Made by a program: the position numbers and the translations under genes
Assembly (NCBI RefSeq): GCF_021012875.1
Contig: NZ_JAJMZJ010000003.1
Span: 1-64,000 of the forward strand
Source of the DNA: Peptoniphilus sp. KCTC 25270
GTDB lineage: Bacteria; Bacillota; Clostridia; Tissierellales; Peptoniphilaceae
Reading direction: 5' to 3'
Length of the DNA: 64,000 nucleotides
Part shown: positions 8,584 to 20,746 of the stretch, in pieces
Position numbering within the stretch: position 1 is the stretch's first letter
Layout of the letters: each line of letters begins with the position of its first letter
Notes under the pieces: model-generated
Seen by the model: the letters and a program-made list of their open reading frames with translations, nothing else
Databases searched by the model: none
What the model was told of the DNA's origin: nothing

Positions 8584-9413
8584 TCCATCTCCAAACTTTC
8601 TTTATATACGGCATTTTTCGGCAAGTTCTGTTCCTTCGCAACCGCCTTTACAGCTTGGGACATTTTCATCCCTTCGTCTAATTTTTTTTGCAACTCTTTT
8701 TGAATATCCACGGTTTCTTCTCCTGCTTCCTTTGGCATTAGAAGAAGGACAAATTCTCCTTTTAGAGTAAAATCCTCTGGAGATTTCAGAAAATCTTCTG
8801 TATTGGTAAAAACAATTCCTTCATAAAGTTTTGTCAATTCTCTCGCCAAAACCAGATTTCTCTTCCCTAAGATTTTTTCTATGGAAGCGATGGTTTTCTC
8901 CATTCGATGAGGAGCTTCGTAAAATGCCATAGGCAAGGGCGAATTTTCCCATTGTTTTAAGATTTTTTCTCGTTCTCCTGCTTTTTGTGGGAGAAATCCC
9001 CAAAAAGTATAGCGTCCTTCTGGAATATTGGCTGCTACTGTGGCGACAACGTGGGCCGAAGGGCCTGGCAACACTTCGTAGGAAATTTCTTTTTCTATTA
9101 GTTTTCCAATTAAAACCTCTCCCGGGTCGCTAACTCCTGGCATCCCCGCATCGGAAATAACGGCAATGGTCTCCCCTTGTTCTAGCCGTTCTAAAATTTC
9201 GTCTACGCGAGCTTGTTCGTTGTATTTATGGTAGGAAATCAGTGGTTTTTTGATTTCGTAATGATTGAGTAAAGGAATGGAATGGCGTGTGTCTTCACAC
9301 AAAATCACATCCACTTCTTCTAAAATCCGCAAGGTTCTCAAAGTGATGTCCTCTAAGTTCCCAATAGGTGTAGGACAAAAATAAACTTGAGATTTTCTTT
9401 GTTCTTTATTCAT
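8580..9413 (-). CDS. rsmI: 16S rRNA (cytidine1402-2'-O)-methyltransferase RsmI, 277 aa
   Basis: SAM-dependent tetrapyrrole-methylase-fold enzyme that 2'-O-methylates C1402 in the decoding centre of 16S rRNA. The family signature is clear: YFCPTPIGNLEDITLRTL at the N-terminus, LCEDTRHS, ISYHKYNE and AVISDAGMPGVSDPG. The length matches the family. It overlaps the upstream methyltransferase gene by eight bases and nurA by four, an operon of tightly packed genes. The TrmN6-like/RsmI pairing is also found in Bacillus (yabB-yabC). Confidence 0.95.
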   Translation of the reverse strand: MNKEQRKSQVYFCPTPIGNLEDITLRTLRILEEVDVILCEDTRHSIPLLNHYEIKKPLISYHKYNEQARVDEILERLEQGETIAVISDAGMPGVSDPGEVLIGKLIEKEISYEVLPGPSAHVVATVAANIPEGRYTFWGFLPQKAGEREKILKQWENSPLPMAFYEAPHRMEKTIASIEKILGKRNLVLARELTKLYEGIVFTNTEDFLKSPEDFTLKGEFVLLLMPKEAGEETVDIQKELQKKLDEGMKMSQAVKAVAKEQNLPKNAVYKESLEME

Positions 9414-10092
9414 AGAGATTTTTCACCTCCCAGGTATATTCTCCCTTTTCATCGTACAAAAATAAGGGGTCTTCTATTTTCAAATAGGGTTTTCCCAATC
9501 GCACACATTCTAAAAGCACGCGAAAGGCCGGTGCTTTTTGTTTTTTGTGAACGAAACGAATCCGTTTGGGTTCCAAATGATTTTTTTGCAAAATAACAAA
9601 CAGTTGAGGCAAGTGATCCACAGGAAAAACAATATAAAGTTTTCCAAAGGGCTTTAGCCATTTTCCAATGGGGGAAAACCAATCTTCCATAAACTCCAAA
9701 TGTTTCCCTTGGTTTACCCCTTCTTTCTCCCCTTTTAGAGATTCCAAATAAAAGGGCGGGTTGGTAATCAATGTATCGAAAAAATGGCTGGGGATTTTTT
9801 GTTCTTTTATATCCCCTTTATGAAGAACGACTTTGCCCTCCAATCCATTGGCTTCTATGGATTTTTCCAAACAATTTTGGGCTTTTCTTAAAATTTCAAA
9901 GGCGTGAACTTCTTTTACTCGGGGATTGTTTGCTCCTCGTAAGGAAAAAAAACCCGTTCCGCTTCCAATATCTCCGAGGATTCCTTTTTTAGAGGCAAAC
10001 TCGTCCAATAAAACGGAGTCCAGACTAAAGGAAAGGATGTCTTTGTCTTGATAAATAATTTCTCCCGTTTTGGGAATTCGATGTTTTTCCAT
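9406..10092 (-). CDS. TrmN6-like class I SAM methyltransferase, 228 aa
   Basis: Rossmann-fold N6-adenine methyltransferase of the YfiC/YabB family, whose characterised member methylates A37 of tRNA1(Val). The SAM loop is LGDIGSGTGFFSL (residues about 40-52) and the catalytic motif is NPPFY (about 130-134), the form used for amino groups of adenine. The first gene of the herA-nurA-rsmI unit. The target RNA is inferred from the family only. Confidence 0.85.
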   Translation of the reverse strand: MEKHRIPKTGEIIYQDKDILSFSLDSVLLDEFASKKGILGDIGSGTGFFSLRGANNPRVKEVHAFEILRKAQNCLEKSIEANGLEGKVVLHKGDIKEQKIPSHFFDTLITNPPFYLESLKGEKEGVNQGKHLEFMEDWFSPIGKWLKPFGKLYIVFPVDHLPQLFVILQKNHLEPKRIRFVHKKQKAPAFRVLLECVRLGKPYLKIEDPLFLYDEKGEYTWEVKNLYE

Positions 10093-10147
10093 AGGGCCTC
10101 CTTTCCCTTTATTTTATCATAGGCAGAATTTTTTTACTCATGAAAAA

Positions 10148-10165
10148 AACGCCCCTTAGGACGTT
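10148..10165 (-). terminator. terminator after the GDT1-type exporter gene
   Basis: A stem AACGxCC/GGxCGTT with a short loop is followed on the minus strand by seven T. It overlaps the stop codon at 10164. Confidence 0.7.
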
Positions 10166-11045
10166 AGATTTCATCCATTTTCCGCTGAATGGCTCGTCCT
10201 TTTTTCGGATCGATGCTGGAGATGGATTCCAAATGTTTAATAATATTTCCTATAAATGGAATATCTTGGCCTAAATAGGCTTGAGTCAAACGCTCAATTT
10301 CTTTTCCTCGTGGACAAGATTGGTCGTGAACTTTACAACGACGGCAAAGGGCCAAACTGCTTTCCAATAGTTTCAAATAATGTTCGTCTCGTTTTTCTCT
10401 GTTCTTCTTGAAGATAAAATAAACCCCCACTGCCGATAGAAGCAAAGCTCCTATTATTATTGGCATGGTTAAAAAACGTTCTGGCAAAGTGGCGTATAGT
10501 TTGGAAAAACCAAAATACAAAAACAAAAATCCCGCCAAAATCTTCATGGTTGTTTCAGGAATTCTCTTTCCTAATAATTTCCCTACAAAAATCCCAATGG
10601 CACTAACTAGAATCATAGAAGATACCGTTGCTGCAAAAATTAAAAGAGGGGTGGAGGATTCTAAGGCTAAGGTCATGGCTGTAAGTTGGGTTTTATCTCC
10701 CAATTCTCCTAAGAAAAAGGTTCCTGCCATGGTAAAAATAGGGCCCATTTTGGATTCTTTTACTTCCTCGTCCTCTTCGTCAAATTCTGCCACAAAGGAT
10801 TTGAAGCCGAAAAATAGGAACAAAATCGCCGCAAAAATTTGAATCCCTGTCATGGAATCAAAGAAAGAGGATAGAAGAATGGCGACCAAAATTGCCAAGC
10901 CATGATTTAGGAATATTCCTAAACTTACTCCCGATAAAACCCATCCCAAAGGATAGGCGGTGGCAAAAGCCAAGGCCAAAAGCTGGGATTTGTCTCCCAT
11001 CTCGGCCAAAAATATCAATGAAAATGCTTGAAAAAACTCCTTCAA
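10164..11045 (-). CDS. TMEM165/GDT1 (UPF0016) metal cation exporter with Cys-rich tail, 293 aa
   Basis: Integral membrane cation exporter; family members export Mn2+ or Ca2+. Two copies of the signature motif are seen: EMGDKSQLLAL (from residue 15) and ELGDKTQLTAM (from residue 114), each in a bundle of three membrane helices, separated by an acidic loop (EFDEEDEE). After about residue 215 there is an unusual 75-residue cytoplasmic extension with C234-x2-C237-x2-H240-x3-C244, which could bind a metal or iron-sulfur centre (inference). The gene follows the DUF4153 gene by nine bases. No yybP-ykoY riboswitch was found upstream. Confidence 0.88.
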   Translation of the reverse strand: MKEFFQAFSLIFLAEMGDKSQLLALAFATAYPLGWVLSGVSLGIFLNHGLAILVAILLSSFFDSMTGIQIFAAILFLFFGFKSFVAEFDEEDEEVKESKMGPIFTMAGTFFLGELGDKTQLTAMTLALESSTPLLIFAATVSSMILVSAIGIFVGKLLGKRIPETTMKILAGFLFLYFGFSKLYATLPERFLTMPIIIGALLLSAVGVYFIFKKNREKRDEHYLKLLESSLALCRRCKVHDQSCPRGKEIERLTQAYLGQDIPFIGNIIKHLESISSIDPKKGRAIQRKMDEI

Positions 11046-11054
11046 TTCTTCCTC

Positions 11055-12785
11055 CTAGGATATTAACAACAATAAAGAATAGGTTTCGCTCCCGTCTACT
11101 GGTTGATTTCCTTTCGGGAAATACAACTCCGTAAAATAAATTTTGTAGCGAGTGGATCCAGAGGTACCTTCAATGGCTAAATCATCTACACTAATGGCCT
11201 CTCCGGAGCGATACAAGGCCGACAATTTTTCCCGTACCAAATTCAAGTCCACTTGGACAAACTCCGTACGTTTTTGATTTTCGTCAATTCGCTCAATGAT
11301 CAATACGCCGCCTTTTCTTGTGGTAACAAATTCTTCTATAGACACGCGCATATAATCACTTTCCATGCGAATCATACGGCGATACCCTTCTGTATTCAAA
11401 CTCTGTCTTCCCGATAGGGAATAGCTTAAAGATAAATCTCCTGGCGATACATTGTCCCCTCTAAAACTAGGATTGAATCCAAAAACTTCCTTCATATCTT
11501 CCAAATTAAAATTGTCGTCTAAATAAGAAATACGCCCGATGTTATGGTTTGTGGTTAAATAGTCCAACAATTCTGTAATTTCTTCTTGTTTCTCTAATGT
11601 AATTCCTTCTTTTCTTTCAATGGATCCGGAGCTTAATATTCCCTCTTCCAAAAGAAGATTTTCTAACCTTTTGCTCTGAGAATAAAAACTCATTTCCCTT
11701 GCACTTACCGGGCCGCCCAATACCGCCACCAATAACAACCCTGTCATGGCAAGACTAATAAACATGGTGTATTTTTCTTTGTTTAATAAAAAATGCACCA
11801 TGGACATCGCTACCCAAATTCCTAAAGCTAGGGTTAAATAGCGGTTCAAAGTAAATCCATATTGTACAATACGAATCCCAATCCCATAAAACATTAAGCC
11901 CAACAAAGGCAAACTTACCAAAGGATAGAATGTGCGAAATCTCCAAATAATTTTGTCATTGGTTATATGGATGGTAAAGAAGAGCAGTATAACCGCCAAA
12001 ATTTGAGGCCATAAAATTAAATGCACAATTTCCGTACTAGGCAATTTCCCTGCAAATAAGGCTTCTGCCATATAAAAATACATGGTTACTGTATAAAAAA
12101 ACAAAATCGGTAAAAAGATGTATTTTAACCAAATGGACAGATAATGATTGAAAGCCTCTGCACCAAAAAGTATTTGTCGCTTGTTTAAGCGAGTTAAAAA
12201 ATACATCCCCGTCATTCCAATATAAGAAAAAATTGCCGCCATTGAATAATATTGATATTCTTCGAAATCAAATACTTTGGACATGGTGAAAATAATAAAA
12301 CTCAATGCCACAAAAAATACGCTCCCAAAAACCACCGATCGAAGCATGGAAATAATTCTATGGATGGCATGAAGAGGATAGCCATAATCATCCCCTAATT
12401 TTTCAATATAAACAATAATCGAAATCAAAGAAGCCATTACCAAAAGAGCGTGAAGTAAAATTCCGTAACTCGGAACAATCCCACCCGCACGGTCTAATAC
12501 TCCAAAGGCTTGCACCCCTAAAATAAGGCAGCCTACCCAAATTAAAGCAATGATTAATTTTCGATTCTTAATCTCAATGTCTAATTTTTGAATGAATAAA
12601 TAGGCATTAATGGAATAGAAATAACCGATTAGAAAAATCGGTCCCATTACCATGGCAGACTTTGATTCGGCTGAAATTCCCACTAAAAAACAGAGGGTAG
12701 ATAACACAATAAAGAGCATAGAAAGAGGGAAAAGGCGCAGCGCCTTCCCCAAACTATTCAATCCTCGTTGTATATATTGAATCAT
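11055..12785 (-). CDS. DUF4153 multi-pass membrane protein, 576 aa
   Basis: About 12 predicted membrane helices in the first 380 residues, followed by a soluble domain of about 190 residues (SQSKRLENLLLEEGIL...). The membrane part matches the DUF4153 pattern known from many Firmicutes. The function of the family is unknown. It sits between cardiolipin synthase (13 bases upstream) and a metal exporter, so an envelope role is likely but unproven. Confidence 0.75.
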   Translation of the reverse strand: MIQYIQRGLNSLGKALRLFPLSMLFIVLSTLCFLVGISAESKSAMVMGPIFLIGYFYSINAYLFIQKLDIEIKNRKLIIALIWVGCLILGVQAFGVLDRAGGIVPSYGILLHALLVMASLISIIVYIEKLGDDYGYPLHAIHRIISMLRSVVFGSVFFVALSFIIFTMSKVFDFEEYQYYSMAAIFSYIGMTGMYFLTRLNKRQILFGAEAFNHYLSIWLKYIFLPILFFYTVTMYFYMAEALFAGKLPSTEIVHLILWPQILAVILLFFTIHITNDKIIWRFRTFYPLVSLPLLGLMFYGIGIRIVQYGFTLNRYLTLALGIWVAMSMVHFLLNKEKYTMFISLAMTGLLLVAVLGGPVSAREMSFYSQSKRLENLLLEEGILSSGSIERKEGITLEKQEEITELLDYLTTNHNIGRISYLDDNFNLEDMKEVFGFNPSFRGDNVSPGDLSLSYSLSGRQSLNTEGYRRMIRMESDYMRVSIEEFVTTRKGGVLIIERIDENQKRTEFVQVDLNLVREKLSALYRSGEAISVDDLAIEGTSGSTRYKIYFTELYFPKGNQPVDGSETYSLLLLIS

Positions 12786-12798
12786 ATTTTCCTTCTCC

Positions 12799-14352
12799 TT
12801 ACATCATTGGAGCAAATACTCGCAACAATCGGCCCAATGCTCGTTCCCAATAGGCAAATTCTTTTGTCATTTCGTAGGTGAATTCGTGGGATTTCGACAA
12901 AGTATCTTGGAAATCCGCTTCTACTTCTTTGGCTAAAACCTCGTCATAGAAATAACTTCCACATTCAAAATGTAAGAATAGGGAACGATAGTCTAAGTTA
13001 ATGGTTCCAACAACGGCCTTTTTGTCATCCGATACGATGGATTTTGCGTGAATAAACCCAGGGGTATATTCATAGATTTTAACCCCTCCTCGAAGCAATG
13101 GTTTGTAATAACTGCGTGTTACTAAAAATACCATTTTCTTGTCTGGGATATGTGGGGTGATAATTTTTACCTCGACCCCTGATTGGGCCAGATGAATCAA
13201 ATCCCCCTTGGTTTCTTCGTCAATAATCAAATAAGGCGTTACAATATGTACATAGTCTACCCCTTGATTGACAATGTCGTTATACACTTCTTTTCCTACG
13301 CGATTTTCCCCATAGGGATCGTCTCCAAAGGGCGTGATGAATCGGTCTTCTTTGTATTCATAAAACCCATCACATTTTGTTAGTAGATAGGGTTCGTAGT
13401 CTTCTTTTTCCTTATTGTTTACATTCCACATGTTCAAAAACATTAAGGTAAAAGAACGTGTACTGCATCCATAGGTTAAAGTTCCTGTATCCTTCCAATG
13501 ACCGAACAATTCCTTTTCATTAATGTATTCATCGGCAATATTCACGCCTCCTGTAAAGGCGCAACGATTGTCTATAACCAAAATTTTTCTATGATCTCGA
13601 TTGTTTTGGTACAAACTCAATACAGGAATAATGGGCTTAAATACAAATGTTTTTATTCCTAGTTTTTCAAGTTCTTTGGGAAAGTTCAAGGGTACTTTGG
13701 TTAGCATCGCCGTTCCGTCATACAAAATACGGACCTCTACGCCTTGTTCTACCTTTTCTTTTAGGATATCTAAAATTTCGCCCCACATTTTTCCTTGTTG
13801 AAGAATGAAATATTCCATAAAAATAAATTTTTCGGCTTTTTCTAATTCTCTCTTTAAGGCCTTAAAATATTCTTCCCCTGAAGTAAAATATTCCATGTCT
13901 GCGTTGTGGTAAGTGGGATATTTTTCCTCATTCCACAAAAAGCGGGCTGTATTGGCAGAGAGCGGGTCGGTTTCCTTCATCTTCTCTAAAATTTTTGGAT
14001 CTTGGATGAATCTGTGTTGGGTGTCTTCTTTGCGTTTTTCTAGTAGCTGAGAAAAACGCGCGCGAATAATATCTCTTTTCCCTAATACATAAAGAATGGC
14101 TCCAAAGAATGGGAAGATAATAATGGTAAATAAAAAGGCCATTTTATAGGTAGGGTCATTGCCACGATCGTTTAGAATTTGAACGGCAACAATCGCATCC
14201 AATATGTAAAAAATATATCTGGCTACGTCATAGTATTCGTTAAGAAATGTAGATACGTAAAAAATAAGGCCAAATTGAGCCACAAATAAAATAAGGTAAA
14301 TAAATACTGTTGTTAAAGTTCCTGTTACATTATTTTGAATCCGATTCTTCAT
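12799..14352 (-). CDS. cls: cardiolipin synthase, 517 aa
   Basis: Membrane phospholipase-D-family enzyme that joins two phosphatidylglycerols to make cardiolipin. Two N-terminal membrane helices precede the two HKD motifs, HRKILVIDNRCAFTGG and HAKSIVSDDKKAVVGTINLD. The length is typical. ATG 14352 is chosen because AGAGGGG lies five bases upstream; a GTG two codons earlier would touch the ribosome site. First gene of a three-gene envelope-related unit. Confidence 0.93.
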   Translation of the reverse strand: MKNRIQNNVTGTLTTVFIYLILFVAQFGLIFYVSTFLNEYYDVARYIFYILDAIVAVQILNDRGNDPTYKMAFLFTIIIFPFFGAILYVLGKRDIIRARFSQLLEKRKEDTQHRFIQDPKILEKMKETDPLSANTARFLWNEEKYPTYHNADMEYFTSGEEYFKALKRELEKAEKFIFMEYFILQQGKMWGEILDILKEKVEQGVEVRILYDGTAMLTKVPLNFPKELEKLGIKTFVFKPIIPVLSLYQNNRDHRKILVIDNRCAFTGGVNIADEYINEKELFGHWKDTGTLTYGCSTRSFTLMFLNMWNVNNKEKEDYEPYLLTKCDGFYEYKEDRFITPFGDDPYGENRVGKEVYNDIVNQGVDYVHIVTPYLIIDEETKGDLIHLAQSGVEVKIITPHIPDKKMVFLVTRSYYKPLLRGGVKIYEYTPGFIHAKSIVSDDKKAVVGTINLDYRSLFLHFECGSYFYDEVLAKEVEADFQDTLSKSHEFTYEMTKEFAYWERALGRLLRVFAPMM

Positions 14353-14420
14353 GTTCACCCCTCTTTTCTATCTTTCTATTATATCAAATCCTTGCACACT
14401 TTCCATTTTTTACATGAAAA

Positions 14421-14441
14421 AACCTCCATAGAAATGGAGGT

Positions 14442-14442
<1 letters not shown>
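14421..14442 (-). terminator. terminator of the ATP synthase operon
   Basis: Perfect 9-bp stem AACCTCCAT/ATGGAGGTT with a 4-base loop, then a T-run on the minus strand. It overlaps the first base of the atpC stop codon. Confidence 0.9.
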
Positions 14443-16261
<1,819 letters not shown>

Positions 16262-17122
16262 TTAACTTAATGCATCGGCTGCACCAACAATTTCAGAAAT
16301 CTCTGCTGTGATGGCAGCTTGTCTTGCGCGGTTGTAATTGGTTTCTAATGTATCGATCATATCATTTGCGTTGTCTGTCGCAGCTTCCATGGATACTCGG
16401 CGTGATCCTTGTTCCGAAGCGGCGGCTTCAATTAACGCTCCATAGATAGAAGATTCAATGTATTTTGGGATCAAATAATCCAAAACTTCTTCGGCAGAAG
16501 GTTCAAATTCTACTAAGGTTTTTGCCTTATTTTCTTCCCCTTCGGCTTTTTCCAAATCTTTTGATGGCAACAAACGAATCACTTTTGGTTCGTAGCTAAT
16601 GGTAGATTCAAATCTTGTATAGATTAAGTTGATTGCATCTACTTCGCCCGTTCTATACAACTCCATGGCAACATCGGATAATTCTACGGCGTCTTGGTAT
16701 GTTGGATCTTCACTGATTCCTACATACGCCTTGTGAATGTTGTAATTTCTGCGTTGGAAATGGTCACGAGCTTTGCTTCCTACGATTAAAAGTTTCGTTT
16801 CTACTCCGTCTTCTTCCATGGTTTTATGGGTTAGTTTTTGAATATTTGCATTATATCCTCCGGCCAAACCTCGGTCAGAAGTCAAAACAATATTTAATAC
16901 GGTTTTGATTTCTCGTTTTGCCAATAGAGGGTGTCCGTCGTTTACGATTGGTAACAATTCTTGAATATCGTCAAGAACGGTTTCATAGTAGGGACGAGTC
17001 GCTTCTAAGTTTGATCTGGCACGTCTGAGTTTGGCTGTGGATACCAATTCCATCGCCTTAGTAATTTGGCGAATGTTATTGATTCCTCGAATCCTTCTCT
17101 TTATTTCTCTAGTAGATGCCAT
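16262..17122 (-). CDS. atpG: F-type ATP synthase gamma subunit, 286 aa
   Basis: Rotor shaft of F1. The conserved N-terminal helix (REIKRRIRGINNIRQITKAMELVSTAKLRRA) and the C-terminal helix (NRARQAAITAEISEIVGAADAL) are both intact. Genes on either side are atpA (nine bases upstream) and atpD. Confidence 0.97.
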   Translation of the reverse strand: MASTREIKRRIRGINNIRQITKAMELVSTAKLRRARSNLEATRPYYETVLDDIQELLPIVNDGHPLLAKREIKTVLNIVLTSDRGLAGGYNANIQKLTHKTMEEDGVETKLLIVGSKARDHFQRRNYNIHKAYVGISEDPTYQDAVELSDVAMELYRTGEVDAINLIYTRFESTISYEPKVIRLLPSKDLEKAEGEENKAKTLVEFEPSAEEVLDYLIPKYIESSIYGALIEAAASEQGSRRVSMEAATDNANDMIDTLETNYNRARQAAITAEISEIVGAADALS

Positions 17123-17131
17123 TTTCTCCTC

Positions 17132-18631
17132 CTACATTGTTTTCTTAAAATCTTCTAGGCTCGCTTTCATTGCCTCTTCAATTTCTGGAGTAATGGCTTT
17201 TTCTTGTTCCAATTTTTGGATGATTTCTGGATAAGAGTTTTCCACATAACGGATGTAATCTTTTTCAAATTCGTCTACATTGTCTACTTCTACATCCAAT
17301 AAATAACCGTTGGTTACAGCATATAGAATCAATACTTGATGCTCTAATTTTACGGGCTCGTATTGTCCTTGACGCAATACGCGCATCATACGTTCCCCTT
17401 GGGCTAAGCTTCTTTGGGTTTCTTTATCCAATTCCGCACCAAATTGTGCAAAAGATGCTAAGTCGCGATATTGAGCCAAATCCAATTTTAATGTAGATGA
17501 AATACTCTTAATGGCTTTGGTTTGAGCCGCTCCCCCTACACGAGATACTGACAAACCGGTATTGATCGCTGGACGTTGTCCGGCAAAGAATAAGTCCGTT
17601 TCTAAGAAAATTTGTCCATCTGTAATGGAGATTACATTGGTTGGAATGTAAGCGGAAATATCTCCTGCTTGGGTTTCAATAATTGGAAGGGCTGTAATGG
17701 ATCCGCCACCAAATTCATCGTTCATTTTTGCTGCACGTTCCAATAGACGAGAGTGTAAGTAGAATACATCCCCTGGGAAGGCTTCACGTCCTGGTGGACG
17801 ACGCAACAATAGGGACATGGTACGATAAGCTACCGCATGTTTGGACAAATCGTCGTATACGATTAAAACATCTTTTCCTTGGGCCATAAATTCTTCTGCC
17901 ATGGTTACCCCGGCATAAGGAGCCACAAATTGGATAGGAGAAAGTTCGGCTGCGGTTGCTGCCACAATAATGGTATGATCCATTGCGCCTTCTCGTTCCA
18001 ATGTATCTACAATTTGGGCTACAGTAGATGTTTTTTGTCCAATGGCAACATAGATACAGATTACATCTTTTCCTTTTTGGTTGATTATGGCATCGATTCC
18101 GATGGCCGTTTTCCCTGTTTGACGGTCTCCGATAATCAACTCCCGTTGCCCTTTTCCAATGGGGAACAAAGCATCAATGGCTTTAATTCCTGTTTGCAAT
18201 GGTTGGTCTACGGATTTTCTTGTAATTACCCCTGGAGCGATTTTTTCAATGGGACGCATTACATCCATTGGAATGGATCCTTTTCCGTCAATGGCTTGGC
18301 CTAACGCGTTGACAACACGTCCTAATAAAGCATCCCCAACGGGAACTTGTACAACAGAGCCTGTTGCTTTTACTGTGTCGCCTTCTTTGATGTCGCCATC
18401 TCCTAAAAGTACAACGCCGACGTTGTCTACTTCTAAGTTTTGAACCATACCATAGATATCTCCAGGGAATTGAATCAATTCTCCTGCTTTTGCATTTTGT
18501 AAACCATAGATACGTGCAATACCGTCTCCTACTTCAATTACGGTACCTTCGTCTTCCATGGTTAAGTCAATATTATAGTTTTTGATTTGCTCTCGTAAAA
18601 CGGAGCTAATCTCTTTTGATCTTAATTCCAT
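17132..18631 (-). CDS. atpA: F-type ATP synthase alpha subunit, 499 aa
   Basis: Non-catalytic nucleotide-binding subunit of F1. The P-loop is GDRQTGKT and the alpha signature [17 protein letters not shown] is complete. The gene order matches the standard bacterial atp operon, and an AGGTG-type ribosome site precedes the ATG. Confidence 0.98.
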   Translation of the reverse strand: MELRSKEISSVLREQIKNYNIDLTMEDEGTVIEVGDGIARIYGLQNAKAGELIQFPGDIYGMVQNLEVDNVGVVLLGDGDIKEGDTVKATGSVVQVPVGDALLGRVVNALGQAIDGKGSIPMDVMRPIEKIAPGVITRKSVDQPLQTGIKAIDALFPIGKGQRELIIGDRQTGKTAIGIDAIINQKGKDVICIYVAIGQKTSTVAQIVDTLEREGAMDHTIIVAATAAELSPIQFVAPYAGVTMAEEFMAQGKDVLIVYDDLSKHAVAYRTMSLLLRRPPGREAFPGDVFYLHSRLLERAAKMNDEFGGGSITALPIIETQAGDISAYIPTNVISITDGQIFLETDLFFAGQRPAINTGLSVSRVGGAAQTKAIKSISSTLKLDLAQYRDLASFAQFGAELDKETQRSLAQGERMMRVLRQGQYEPVKLEHQVLILYAVTNGYLLDVEVDNVDEFEKDYIRYVENSYPEIIQKLEQEKAITPEIEEAMKASLEDFKKTM

Positions 18632-18642
18632 ATCACACCTCT

Positions 18643-19176
18643 TTATACCTGTTGATGCAATTTCTTTTCCATTTCTTCCAATTGACGACGAATGGATCGG
18701 TCAAATACACGATTGTCTACTTTCAAAATAACACCGCCAAGAATCGAAGGATCTACTTCGTTATTTACTAAGACTTCCCCTTCTTCTCCTTTTTTGTAGG
18801 CACGAGCAATTTCATCAAGTTTTTCTTGACTTAATGCCACGGCTGAAATTACTTTGATTCGATCAATGTGATTCATTTCATAGTAAAGGGTTTCGTAATC
18901 TTCCAAAATCTCGTCTATATTGGGAACACGGCGATTGTCCACTAAAATATAGAGGAAATTCAACAAATAAGGAGAAATTTCTCCTTCAAAGATTTCCTTT
19001 ACTACGGCCTTTTTTTCTTCTGGGCCAACTTTTGGATGGGTTAAAAATTGTTTTAATTCTACGTTTTGAAAACTCTCACGAAGTTCTTTTGTTTGTTTTA
19101 GGAACTCTTTTCCGTCCACTTCTTTACTTACTTCGTATAGAGCATGACTATATTTTTGGACGAATTCAGCGGACAT
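18643..19176 (-). CDS. atpH: F-type ATP synthase delta subunit, 177 aa
   Basis: Peripheral-stalk subunit that joins F1 to subunit b. It shows the typical N-terminal helical bundle ([14 protein letters not shown]) and the C-terminal motif [28 protein letters not shown]. It overlaps the end of atpF by eleven bases. Confidence 0.95.
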   Translation of the reverse strand: MSAEFVQKYSHALYEVSKEVDGKEFLKQTKELRESFQNVELKQFLTHPKVGPEEKKAVVKEIFEGEISPYLLNFLYILVDNRRVPNIDEILEDYETLYYEMNHIDRIKVISAVALSQEKLDEIARAYKKGEEGEVLVNNEVDPSILGGVILKVDNRVFDRSIRRQLEEMEKKLHQQV

Positions 19177-19672
19177 GGTTTTTCTCCAAATCTTGAATAA
19201 ATCCGTCTACCAATTTATCTTGGTGAGAGGTATCTATGGATTCGCCTAATATTTTTTCTGCAATTAAAACGGCCATATCGGCGGTTTCATCGCGAATTTC
19301 TTCTGAAGCCATCTGTCTTTCTCGTTCAATTTGAACTCTTGCTTTTTCTAATAAAGCCTCGGCTTTGTTTTTGCCTTCTGCCACATGTTCATGTTCCAAA
19401 AGAGCGCCTCGTTTGCGGCTTTCTTCTACGATTTCTTGGCCTTGTTTCTTTGCCTCGGCCAATTGACGTTCGTATTCTTCTTTCATGGCAATGGCTTCTT
19501 TTTTCTTTGTCTCAGCCTCTGTAAGATCTTCCATTACACGAGTTTTTCTCTTTTCTAAGAATTCATTCATGGGCTTATAAATAAAGTGTCGAATAACCAA
19601 AAATAGAATCAATGTTGCACCCCACTGGGCTAACATGTTCCATATATCTGGCACGACGAAAATATCCATCAT
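19166..19672 (-). CDS. atpF: F-type ATP synthase subunit b, 168 aa
   Basis: Peripheral-stalk subunit with one N-terminal membrane helix (MLAQWGATLILFLVIRHFIYKP) followed by a long charged coiled coil (about residues 35-160). Two ATG codons lie side by side at the start; either may be used. It ends inside atpH. Confidence 0.95.
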   Translation of the reverse strand: MMDIFVVPDIWNMLAQWGATLILFLVIRHFIYKPMNEFLEKRKTRVMEDLTEAETKKKEAIAMKEEYERQLAEAKKQGQEIVEESRKRGALLEHEHVAEGKNKAEALLEKARVQIERERQMASEEIRDETADMAVLIAEKILGESIDTSHQDKLVDGFIQDLEKNHVR

Positions 19673-19710
19673 AGGTCTGTCTCCTTCCTAAACTAGATTT
19701 CGACAGCCGA

Positions 19711-19989
<279 letters not shown>

Positions 19990-20017
19990 CTAAAGATCTT
20001 TCCTTGTAACGTTTTAT

Positions 20018-20746
20018 TTATTTTCCTTGTTTTTTTGCTTTTCGAGCTGCTATTTCTTCTTCATCCGCCATGTTGGAATTAATGTAAGTCATACTCAACA
20101 TGATGAATATGAAGGTTTGCAGTGCGCCACTAAATACATCAAAGTATGCGTGCAGAGGCCAAGCTACAAACGGGATTAAAATTTTGCTTATTTGAGATAA
20201 GCCAGAATAAACCAGTCCCATAATCAAAGCCCCACTTAATATATTACCGAATAGACGGAAACTCAATGAAATAGGATTCGCAATTTCACCAAGAACATTA
20301 ATTGGTAACAATAAGGGGAGTGGCTCTGCATATTGTTTTAAGTATCCACCGATTCCCTTTGTCCGTACGGAAAAAAAGTGAATCAAAACAAATGTAATTA
20401 AGGCTAAGGCCAATGTAACATTGTAATCAGAGGTTGGTGGTACGAGGCCTACCAATCCTGAAAGATTTGCAAAGGCTAAAAATACTCCTATGGTTAGCAT
20501 ATAAGGAGCAAAGCCTAAGTTTCTTTCCCCCATGGCTTGAATTACCAGGCCGTTAATGGCTTCAACGACAATTTCTACCAGGTGGACAACTCCTTTTGGC
20601 TTTTCATGGACGTCTGCTTGCTTGATTTTCTTACTAATGATTATAGAACCAATGGTTATAATCACCAGGAGCAAGTAAGTAGTAAAAATTGATTCATGAA
20701 GCCAAATTTCCTTATTTGCTAGATGGAGTATGATTCCTCTCTTCAT
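20018..20746 (-). CDS. atpB: F-type ATP synthase subunit a, 242 aa
   Basis: Membrane stator channel for the coupling ion. The essential arginine is in SFRLFGNILSG, and five or so membrane helices are visible. The ATG at 20746 is chosen because AAAGGAGG lies seven bases upstream; the longer frame to 20797 has no such site. The gene overlaps atpI by 35 bases. The chain ends in a charged tail (DEEEIAARKAKKQGK). Confidence 0.95.
   Translation of the reverse strand: MKRGIILHLANKEIWLHESIFTTYLLLVIITIGSIIISKKIKQADVHEKPKGVVHLVEIVVEAINGLVIQAMGERNLGFAPYMLTIGVFLAFANLSGLVGLVPPTSDYNVTLALALITFVLIHFFSVRTKGIGGYLKQYAEPLPLLLPINVLGEIANPISLSFRLFGNILSGALIMGLVYSGLSQISKILIPFVAWPLHAYFDVFSGALQTFIFIMLSMTYINSNMADEEEIAARKAKKQGK

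Noticed and set aside
5793-10092. HerA-NurA as part of a defence island
   Set aside because: Neighbours are rRNA and tRNA methyltransferases and envelope genes; no toxin, restriction or phage-related gene is near.
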